This document shows, piece by piece, positions 11,756 to 20,134 of a stretch of DNA of 64,000 nt. The notes beneath the pieces are model-generated. The model was not told where the DNA came from, made no database searches, and saw nothing but the letters and a program-made list of their open reading frames with translations. The first letter of the stretch is position 1; each line of letters opens with the position of its first letter. A program made the position numbers and the translations under genes. The DNA comes from Rhynchopus sp. YZ270_cl-10 (taxonomy: Eukaryota > Euglenozoa > Diplonemea > Diplonemida > Diplonemidae), in the NCBI GenBank assembly GCA_964035575.1, contig OZ037927.1, positions 1,111,931-1,175,930 of the forward strand. The letters run 5' to 3'.

Positions 11756-11900
11756 AAAGAACAAACCACTATCCACCCCCCTTTCTTCCCATATAAACCA
11801 CGAAATGGATGTACCCCCTCTTCTCTTATTATTCCCTCTTTGTACAGACATCACACAGTACACAAGACCTTCTCTTGGGAGGGGCACAAAAAGCGTTGCA

Positions 11901-14658
11901 ATGCCTGGGAAGAAGAAGAAGTCGCTTGCGGCCGAGCTTGATGATGACAGAGGAGAGGATGGCGCTGCTGCTGAGGGTGAGACCTACGAAGAGGGCCAGG
12001 GACTGACACGCCGTGAGCGCAAGGAGATGGAGAAGAGGAAGGCGTACGAGAACAGCCTGAAGGAGGCGGCGAAGGAAGGCAAGCACGGCTCCTTCATGGA
12101 CTCACCGTACAGCATCCGCATGTCGGACGACGTCTGGAACATCGAGGAGATGGCGCGTGACATCAGAGTGGAAGGGGTCTCGATTGCAGTGCCAGGCAAG
12201 GAGCTCTTCAACAACACCTCAGTCAGGGTCATTGCTGGCCACCGTTACGGTCTCATCGGGCCAAACGGATGGGGGAAGAGTAGTGTGCTGCGTCTGCTTG
12301 CAGAAGGGCAGCTTCCGGTGCCGAAGAAGCTCGATGTGCTGCTTGTGGAGCAGGAGCAGGAGGTTGACGTGCACTTCCTTGGGGAGACCGTTGTGAACGC
12401 TGTGATCAAATCGCATAAGAAGCGTATCGCCATGATGGAGGAGGCCGATGCACTGCGTGAGTCTGGTGAGGATCTCGAGAGGCTGCAGGAGATTGAGGAC
12501 GACTTGAATGCGATGGGTGCCTTCCAGGCGGAGGCGAAGGCACGCAAGATCCTTGGAGGACTGGGGTTCCCGAACGACTGGCAGGACAGAACCGTGTCGT
12601 CCTTCTCCGGAGGGTGGAGAAAGCGTGTTGCGCTTGCCTGTGCTGTCTTCATGGAACCCGACGTCCTGCTTCTTGACGAGCCGACGAACCATCTCGACCT
12701 GAACGCCGTGATCTGGCTTGAGACCTACCTGCCCTCGGTGTACAACGACAAGAAGAAGAAGCCGAAGTCGCTTGTTGTTGTGTCGCACGACGTGTCCTTC
12801 CTGGAGGAGGTGTGCACGGACACTGTGCACATTGAGCAGAAGAAGCTGAACTACTACAGGTGTGCTTAGGACAGCTCCACCCCTCTATCCCCACCACCCC
12901 AGCCACTGGTGCGAGACGGGATTTTATGGGCTTTTTTTTTTGAGGTTTTGGGGGGGTTTTTTTTGCTGGGGCCTGCTGGGGGTTCTGCATCACTTGCCCA
13001 CCATGCTTCACCCTCTCCTGTACCCTTATCGTAAGGTACGGAACTCCCATGTTCGCTAGCCCGGAAACCTGCGGGTTGTGCGGGTTCGATGTTTACCTGC
13101 TGCATGACCCTCTTTTTAACTCTACCCCGCCCCATTCCCTGATGTGCAGAGGGATCGTGTGCACTCCCTCCGTTCCGTCGGCGCCCCGGCACTCATTGGT
13201 GTCAACAGACGCGCAGTGTGGTGTTCCAGGATACGTGCTTTTCTTGAGTCTTTAGTGTTATCACCCCTTCCCAGGCAGGATGAGGAACATTGACTGTGTG
13301 CCTGCTTACAGTTTCCCTGTTGGCAACTGCGAAGGCGAAAAGTTCCTGGAATAAAGAGGGGAAAACGGGGTTTTTAACATGGTTATCTGTAGCTCTACTA
13401 TTTGGTTTGAGTACTGCACGATTGCTTCGTAGTGTTCGAAGGCTTCTGTGACCTCCAGTGCACAATGGCAGTCATCGCCTCCTTGTACTCTTAAAAAGAG
13501 GAAAAATCATGCGTCTGGTCCAAGTCCAACACTCCAGGGGTGGCTGCGTTCAACGGGAAAGCCAACACTTTCCCAGAGTACTGTTGTTTAGAGCTCAAGT
13601 GGCGGTTGTGTTGTCTGGTTTTGCACCTTATTAGTGAATGTCATTTTGCATTCTCCGCTTTCTCATAACCCACCACCACCACCACCACCCACAGAGGAAA
13701 CTACCAGCAGTTCCTTGTGCAGCTGCAGCAGCACCACCAGTCCATCGACAAGGATGTTGCGCTCAGGAAGCAGTACGAGCGTGAGCTTTCGAACAAGGGC
13801 ATGGCGAAGAAGGAGATCCAGGAGAAGGTGACGGAGCGCTTCCAGAGAAAGGTGTGCACATGCGTCAGGCTCCTCCCTCCCTTCCCCGAGAGGCCAGGTG
13901 CCCCTGCCTCCACAGGGGCGGTTTGCACTTCACAACTTCACGACACCCCCTTTTTTAAATCAGCGTGTCATCCGTTGTGTGCAGAGAACAGTTGTCTTTT
14001 GTAGCTGTACCGTTTCTTTGATTTTGCCTTTTTCTTCTAACCCAGGGTCCTAGCTCAGTAGAACGGAAAAGGTGGCCCACCTTTTCCGTTTTTTTTTTTT
14101 TTTTTTTTTTTTTTTTATTCCCCTGGGAAATAAAGTATACGAAGGATTTGGCACTTTTAGCGGGATTTTATTTAATGATAATTTCACGCTAAATTTTGGT
14201 ACATGTAGGTAGTAGGGCTGGAGGGACCGTCCAGCCTTTTTTAGCCTCCCTCCAGCCTCCTCAATCCCGCCAGCCCCTCAGCGGGCCTATCTAGGGGTCC
14301 GCGGGACCCGGTAGCGCTGGCGGGAGGGTAATGAGAGCTTTTTTTTTTTTTTTTTCACGCTCTTTTTTTTTTTTTTCCCTGAGAGCTTCCTGTGAGGACA
14401 CATACTCGTTAGTTATTGCACAATAAATAAGTCACGCTAAAAGTGCCAAATCCTTTCGTATACTTTATTTCCCGTGAAATAAAATTACGTATTCACCTCC
14501 TTTTAGCGGATTATTTTGCGATACTTCACTTATTTTTTTCCCAGGCTCGTGCACTCAATTTGCCTCGCTTCGCTCGGCAAATTAAGTAGCCCTCGCCTGG
14601 GAAAAAAATACGTGAAGTTATCGCAAAATAAAACCCCGCTAAAAGGAGGTGAATAAAT

Positions 14659-14705
<47 letters not shown>

Positions 14706-17144
14706 GGTTTTTTTTACACGGTGCAAAAAACCGGTTGGCCAAGGAGGTCCTCAGTGTCGTCAGCCAGTCCCCTTTGCTGTTAAAAACAGCGACTTGGCGT
14801 GGTCAATTTTTCCGCGCGAACAGGGATTACGCTCCACGTGTGGAACGTATGGAAATCCATACGTGAATTGTTTTTGAAAAGGTGGAATCCATACGTGTCC
14901 ATACGTAGGTAATTTGGGTTTTGGATTGGGGCTGGGGTGGGGTAGGTGAGGAGTGGGGCTCCGCCCCCACCTCTCACCTACCCCCTACAGAATTCTATTT
15001 GTAGGAGACAATTTTCTATTTTACCGGAAAAGGAGCATGCAGCATGGCGAAAGAAAAAAGTAGCGTACCGTGCGCCTGCGGCGCTAGATTGCAATACACC
15101 CTTCCCATGACATAATAGGCAATTTTAAGCGCAATTTTTAGAAATGTTGCGTACCGTGGCTTCGCCAGAAACTTTCGTTTTAGCAAAATATGGAAGTAAA
15201 GTTTACGGAACTGGACCATAGTTACCAACGAAAGTGCCATTTTATGTCAAGATTTTTTAAAAATGTTGCGTACCGTGGCTTCGCCAGGAACATTTGGATG
15301 CCATGACTGATGATTTCTCCAGTTCTTCGAACTTTCACAACCCTTCTCAACCAACTTTTCCAGGGAGAGCGCGCGCGAAGCGCGCGCGGTTTTTAATTGT
15401 TTTTGCTTAGAATTGTACGTGTTGAAAATCCATACGTACTTTTTTTATTTTTGGGGGAGCTGCGTAATCCCTGCGCGCGAAGCGCAGAAAAATTTTTTTG
15501 AGCCACCTTTTCCGTTTCTTTTTTTTTTTCTTCTGAGCTAGAACCCTGTCTAACCAAGCAAAGACTTTTTTTTTTTTTTTGTCAAAGGTGACGAAGCATG
15601 GCGACCAATTCGTTCGTCTTATAAACGTTTATTTGAAAACTACTTACCAGCTATTTGCTCTCTTTTAAGGATCCTGTGAAGAGATATACCATGCCTGCTA
15701 TCTAGTGATGGTAGTCTTTTATCAGACAAAGGTTTTCTCAACCATCTTCACAAACCACACAACACACAACACACAGGGATACGACGACGTCAACGATGTG
15801 ACCAAGCGTCAGGAGTACAAGGTTAAGTTGTTCCCGTGGGAGAAGCCGCCAGAGCTGCGTGAGTCCTACGTAATGAAGGCGCAGGAGCTCCAGTTCAGGT
15901 CTGCCCACCCCCCACCACTCCCTTCACCTTTGCCAGTGTAGTGAGGCAGCTTTGCAATGGGGTCTTGACGGAATGTAGTTCACCCTTTTTTTTTGATTTT
16001 TCTTTTTCTTTGTTGCTTGTTCCGATTGTCCACTTTGTAAGGTTGGCCTTTTTTGAGAACATTGCGGAGCTTTTGCTGGGGTTTTTTTGCCCCTATTGTG
16101 AGTTACCACCTTGAAAGGAGATATACCGTGTTTTTGATGCCTTCAGTGCACTGCGTCCCAGAGGGCACTATCAACTTCACTTCTGCTCTGTCATCTATGC
16201 CCCACCTCTGCACATTACTTCTTTTCTGCAGATACCGTGACGACCTGCCGTGGATCTTTGGAGGCCCGAAGAACAAAGGCGGAGTGGACTTCTCTGTGTG
16301 GACAGACTCGCGTATCGCGCTTGTGGGGCCGAACGGATGTGGTAAGACGACACTGATCCAGCTGCTTGCGGGCAAGATGGACGCCACAGAAGGGTACGTT
16401 GAGATCTGCAAGAATGTGCGCGTGGGGCGCTACTCGCAGCACTTTGTGGACCAGCTTCCGTTGAAGGAGACTGCTGTTGACTACTTGAACATGATGGGTG
16501 TGCAGACGGAGCCCAAGGCGCGTGCAAAGCTTAGTGCCTTCGGGCTTGAGGGCAAGGCACACTTGCAGCAGATCTCGACCCTGAGTGGTGGGCAGAAGGT
16601 GCGTGTTGCCTTTGCAGGTATCTCCGCGTCCACACCGCACGTCCTGCTGCTTGACGAGCCGACAAACCATCTTGACATGGAGGCGATCCAGGCCCTCGCA
16701 GACTCGCTGAACACCTTCGGTGGAGGTGTGCTTGTCATTACTCACGATGCGCGTCTGATTGAGACACTTTCCGCGGACCTCTGGGTGGTCGAGGGGCATG
16801 ACGTTGTGAAGTTTGACGGTGACCTGCAGGACTACAGACAGCACCTGGTCAAGATCCTCGACCTGGAGGAGGAGAAGAAGGAGATTGAGGCAGAGCGCAA
16901 GCGTCAGTTCAAGATGGATGAGAAGTCGTCTCGTGTCACAGACGAGGACCGTGCCAGGCGTGAGGCAAAGAAGTCAAAGAAGCAGATGGAAAAAGAGGCG
17001 GCCGACAAGGAGAAGGATACGAAGGACAAGGCTGACACAGAGGCAGCGGTCTTTGACTTCCTCGACAGCAAGGGGAAGAAGGACAAGAAATACAAAAAGG
17101 AAAAGACCATCGAGGAGACGAAAGACAAGAAGCAGAAGAAGTAG
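11901..17144 (+). CDS. ABCF-family ATPase, short copy (copy A)
   Basis: Four exons (11901-12859, 13695-13851, 15777-15898, 16232-17144), all GT-AG, splice to exactly 716 codons plus stop. Two ABC domains are present. Domain 1 has Walker A GPNGWGKSS (120-128), signature SFSGGWRKRV and Walker B LLLDEPTNHLD. Domain 2 has GPNGCGKTT, LSGGQKVRV and LLLDEPTNHLDM. A K/E-rich tail closes the protein. No transmembrane segments, as expected for ABCF (GCN20/ABCF1 group), soluble ATPases that act on ribosomes in translation control. Compared with copy B it lacks the long charged N-terminal region: residues 1-16 join directly to the GETYEEGQG block. Exon 1, intron boundaries, 75 bases of 5' flank and about 150 bases of 3' flank are nearly identical to copy B, so this is a recent tandem duplication. 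Introns 1 and 2 carry insertions absent from B. Confidence 0.88.
12955..13577. other. About 620-bp segment in ABCF-A intron 1, absent from copy B
   Basis: The introns of copies A and B match up to about 12955 (GAGGTTTTGGGG) and again from about 13577 (TTGTTTAGAGCTCAAG), while A has an extra 620 bases between. Inside are GC-rich stretches and a GGGTTCGATG block, but no ORF or terminal inverted repeat was recognised. It may be an insertion in A or a deletion in B. Confidence 0.55.
14125..14473. repeat. Nested foldback element, about 38-bp arms
   Basis: The left arm begins GGGAAATAAAGTATACGAAG and continues GATTTGGCACTTTTAGCG; the right arm (14434-14473) is its reverse complement with one extra T. 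It holds poly-T and a CGCTGGCGGGAG block. Being wholly inside the hAT-like element, it probably inserted later or was captured. Confidence 0.7.
14490..14655. repeat. Second nested foldback element
   Basis: Arms pair TTCACCTCCTTTTAGCGG / CCGCTAAAAGGAGGTGAA and continue with ATTTTGCGATA / TATCGCAAAAT and TTTTTTCCCAGGC / GCCTGGGAAAAAA. The centre is AATTTGCC-TCGCTTCGCTC-GGCAAATT, itself a hairpin. Confidence 0.7.
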
Positions 17145-18085
17145 GTCGTTTTAAAAAAGCAAAAACAAAAAACAAAAACAAAACAAAACAAAACACAAAA
17201 AAACTAGCCTGTGTTTTGCCACCCACGTTCTTTGCGATTGAAAGGACATACTGCGGGTGTTATAACGTTATCGATAACGTTAATAACGTTATTAAAAGTG
17301 TTATTTTTGTTATTTTTTTCCCTTATTTTTTTTCCTGGTCCTGGGCTGGACCTTAAATTGCATCCGGGGGTCCGTTCCTCCAGAAACTCTATGAAGGTGT
17401 TGACCGCTCGAGCCGATGTCTGCTACCTGAGAGATTACAAAACAGGAGGCCAGGAGGGGTATGCGGGGCGTTTTTGTGCCTTCAGGGTCTTTTTGTTTTT
17501 CAGCAACCCTGCCTCTCCTATATCACCAGTGCATAGCCTTTGTCTTTCTGTTGGGGTATGCGGGACTTCCCCTAGTCCTCAGGGTCTAAACGCCCCTGCC
17601 CTCTTTTATGCAAGTTCACCCTGGCAGGGTATATAAATGCTGGGTCAGGCTGGCCCCCCTATGTTATGATGGGTGCTCGCACCCGGAGCATAAATGGCCA
17701 GCGGTCCGGCCAGAGTCGCTCTGCGGAGTCTCCCTGCCACGCCTTTGGGTTACGGTGTGCTGCCTGTAAGGACGTCCATGTATATCCCTAAGAGAAAGGG
17801 TGAGGCCCAACTGTCGGTACAGCATGGGGCGCCAAGAGAGAGATGTTGTGACCCCCCCGCCCACCCCTTTTTGTGTTTTTGGGTTTCTGCTCTCTTGTGT
17901 AGACTATCGTGCATCAAGCGTTGGGTGCAGCGAACTGCAGTACCTGTAAGCTCACAACTCTTCAACGGAAGGTGGGCCGCCGGCTGACGAGCGGTTGTGA
18001 ACCGCCCTCGTTCTCTTACGGTACGGGCCAGTCATTAGGTTTCCTTTTTACATCTTCTGTTGTTGGCCGCAGGGTACTTGTGCTT

Positions 18086-18145
18086 TCATCCGGATGGCTG
18101 GCATCGTACGTGGGTCAGTCGGAGGTGCCTGCATTAATAGCTTTA
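18086..18145 (+). repeat. Dispersed repeat SR1 copy inside the TIR element
   Basis: TTTCATCCGGATGGCTGGC, ATCGTACGTGGGTCAGTCGG and AGGTGCCTGCATTAATAG in order. It shows the extended 5' consensus TTTCATCCGGATGG that precedes most SR1 cores. Confidence 0.7.
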
Positions 18146-18371
18146 CTTTCCTATCTACTTCTAAGGGCCAGGAGTGGTTCGGAACGTGCCTAAAACCCCC
18201 CCCAAATTTTTTTTTGGGGGGGATTACAACAAAAAAAATGCCCCCAAAAAAATGTTTTTTTCATATAATGGTGTGGCTGAACGGGGGGGAGCAAAAAGTG
18301 CGGAAAAGTGCTGAAAAAGTGCGAATCAGCCCCCAAAAAATTTTCCCCGCCTTGTAAAAGTTGAACACTGT

Positions 18372-18870
18372 GTACTGTAGGTACTGTAGGTACTGTAGGT
18401 ACTGTAGGTACTGTAGGTACTGTAGGTACTGTAGGTACTGTAGGTACTGTAGGTACTGTAGGTACTGTAGGTACTGTAGGTACTGTAGGTACTGTAGGTA
18501 CTGTAGGTACTGTAGGTACTGTAGGTACTGTAGGTACTGTAGGTACTGTAGGTACTGTAGGTACTGTAGGTACTGTAGGTACTGTAGGTACTGTAGGTAC
18601 TGTAGGTACTGTAGGTACTGTAGGTACTGTAGGTACTGTAGGTACTGTAGGTACTGTAGGTACTGTAGGTACTGTAGGTACTGTAGGTACTGTAGGTACT
18701 GTAGGTACTGTAGGTACTGTAGGTACTGTAGGTACTGTAGGTACTGTAGGTACTGTAGGTACTGTAGGTACTGTAGGTACTGTAGGTACTGTAGGTACTG
18801 TAGGTACTGTAGGTACTGTAGGTACTGTAGGTACTGTAGGTACTGTAGGTACTGTAGGTACTGTAGGTAC
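18372..18870. repeat. 9-bp satellite (GTACTGTAG)n, about 55 copies
   Basis: Uninterrupted and without visible sequence variation across about 499 bp. The unit carries the GTAC core also seen in both 7-bp arrays of this window. Confidence 0.95.
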
Positions 18871-18897
18871 GGTTTTCGCACTTTTTCCGCACCTATT

Positions 18898-19063
18898 CGC
18901 ACTTTTACCATGTTGGCTTGCTGACTGTGTCTGTGTACCTGTGTACCAGGTACACAGTGTATACACAGTACCTACAGTACACAGTGTTCTGTGGGTACCT
19001 ACCGTACCTGTGCCTGTGTATCTGTCACAGACACAGTCAGCAAGCCTACATGGTAAAAGTGCG
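18898..19063. repeat. 166-bp MITE-like inverted repeat, 38-bp arms
   Basis: Left arm 18898-18935, right arm 19026-19063; they are reverse complements with a single mismatch (TGTTGGC against TGTAGGC). The 90-bp loop is built almost wholly from GTAC-containing words (CAGGTACACAG, CAGTACCTACAG). Confidence 0.85.
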
Positions 19064-19639
19064 AGTAAGTGCGGAAAAAGTGCGGAAAAGTGCGGATCAG
19101 CCCCCTTCAGCCACACCAAGTTATAACAAAAATAACGTTACAGATAACGTTATAACACCCACAGTATGAAAGGACATTGTGAAATTCACTGAATGTACAT
19201 CAATTCAAGAAGCAAAGACATTTGCAAATACCGTTCGTTCCTAACCCAAAACACATCGAGCGTTTGCAAAAAAAGTAAAAAAAAAAAAAAACAAATAAAA
19301 AAAGGACTATCTTTTGTACAACTAAATATCAGCCTTTTTGTTTTCGGCTAGCCAGACTCTACAACCGACTCAAAAGATGCATTGTGTCACCTCTCTCGGA
19401 TTGGGGTACGTGCATCGAAAACGAACTCCCACATCTGCGACCGACTCAAAAAATCCGACATGATTTCAATGTTCTGCAAAATGTGACCATGCCATTTACT
19501 AATTTCTACAATCTTCTTTCATCTGGTTTGAGTTCTCTGTGGTCAAACTCTTTTTTGTGTGTGGATGACTAAAGCCCTCGAGTGGCTTTGGGTTTAATGT
19601 TTTGTAGATCTTTTATATTGTTGATGGCGTACGGCTCTC

Positions 19640-19804
19640 CATCTAACCCATTCAATGCCACTAGGCTTGTCACTCTAATCGATAGGGGATTGTAGCTGAT
19701 TTAATGAGCCGTCTGCAGATCCACTGTTAATCCATTTTACTCTGAGACTTGCATGGCTTAATCCTTGAAACAAAGCATATGACTACTGGCAGGATCAACC
19801 AGGT
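19640..19804 (-). rRNA. Fragment of 18S rRNA, 5' end
   Basis: Read on the minus strand from 19804: AACCTGGTTGATCCTGCCAG, TAGTCATATGCTTTG, TTTCAAGGATTAAGCCATGC, then GGCTCATTAAATCAG. This is the universal start of eukaryotic small-subunit rRNA. Similarity is clear to about 19690 and uncertain beyond. The rest of the gene is absent, so this is a displaced fragment and not a working rDNA unit. A 27-bp block (CTTGTCACTCTAATCGATAG...) occurs both inside it (19666-19692) and just outside its 5' end (19808-19834). Confidence 0.85.
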
Positions 19805-20134
19805 TTTCTTGTCACTCTAATCGATAGGGGATTGCTCCCCTGAGATCAGTGATCAAAGAGCCTAATGACGGTTGATATATTCCGGCGATTCACCTGTGAA
19901 GAGGCTTTCTAAGCCTACCCCATTCGGGTGACCTACAGGTCTGCCTGGCGCTAGAAAAACAACCCATCGAAAACGGATGCGTTTTACAGAAAACAACCCT
20001 GCTGAGAGATACCTATCTTAACCATTTTTTCCACACCTTTCACACACCCCCTTTTATTACCCTCTTTCTTTTGTACAGACATCACACAGTACACAAGACC
20101 TTCTCTTGGGAGGGGCACAAAAAAAAGCGTTGCA

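Larger units (their letters stand above)
10077..11900. other. Spacer between VPS39-like and ABCF genes
   Basis: No coding sequence recognised in 1.8 kb. It holds a (CA)n run near 10144-10160, a perfect 27-bp palindrome (10629-10655), an SR6 copy (11373-11412), a decayed SR4 (11408-11458) and an SR5 copy (11701-11755). The last 75 bases before the ATG, starting at a pyrimidine tract and GTACAG, are shared almost exactly with the second ABCF copy. Confidence 0.5.
14043..15548. mobile_element. Non-autonomous DNA transposon, hAT-like ends, in ABCF-A intron 2
   Basis: The left end CAGGGTCCTAGCTCAG and the reverse complement of the right end CAGGGTTCTAGCTCAG are terminal inverted repeats. Both ends then carry ACGGAAAAGGTGGC. 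The flanks repeat TCTAACC (14036-14042 and 15549-15555), a 7-bp and possibly 8-bp target duplication. CAGGG ends with about 8-bp duplications are the hAT pattern. There is no transposase ORF in the 1506 bp. The interior is stacked with smaller foldbacks: 14125-14473 (38-bp arms), 14490-14655, and short hairpins such as GCGCGCGAAGCGCGCGC near 15368-15386. Confidence 0.7.
18270..19117. repeat. Nested foldback carrying a satellite and a MITE
   Basis: Left arm GGTGTGGCTGAACGGGGGG, right arm CCCCCTTCAGCCACACC; next to each arm lie AAAGTGCGGAAAAGTGC repeats. The same arms, without the insert, form the 69-bp element at 29978-30046, so the satellite and MITE probably grew inside an originally small foldback. 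Confidence 0.7.
17248..19167. mobile_element. 1.92-kb non-autonomous TIR element with 8-bp target duplication
   Basis: Left end ATACTGCGGGTGTTATAACG, right end its reverse complement with one change (C to T), both followed by ATAACGTTA motifs. GAAAGGAC flanks both sides (17240-17247 and 19168-19175) and occurs once at the empty site behind copy B (about 25217-25224). The interior has no transposase ORF. It contains an SR1 copy (18086-18145), a GC-rich hairpin block (17976-18060) also found at 24040-24120, and the nested foldback 18270-19117. Confidence 0.82.
17145..20134. other. Spacer between the two ABCF copies
   Basis: No protein gene. Order: 3' flank of copy A, interrupted by the TIR element 17248-19167; the rest of the A flank to about 19290; unassigned AT-rich sequence; the 18S rRNA fragment (19640-19804) with a 27-bp direct repeat; then the shared 5' flank of copy B from about 20060. 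Reading frames across the satellite (repeats of VPT, YLQ, STY or CRY) are artefacts of the 9-bp unit. Confidence 0.6.

Noticed and set aside
18372-18870. CRISPR-like array
   Set aside because: Units are 9 bp with no spacers; a eukaryotic simple satellite. The same holds for the 7-bp and 8-bp arrays.
18190-19119. Long minus-strand frame reading as VPT repeats, and companion frames
   Set aside because: Produced by the 9-bp satellite, which leaves all frames open.
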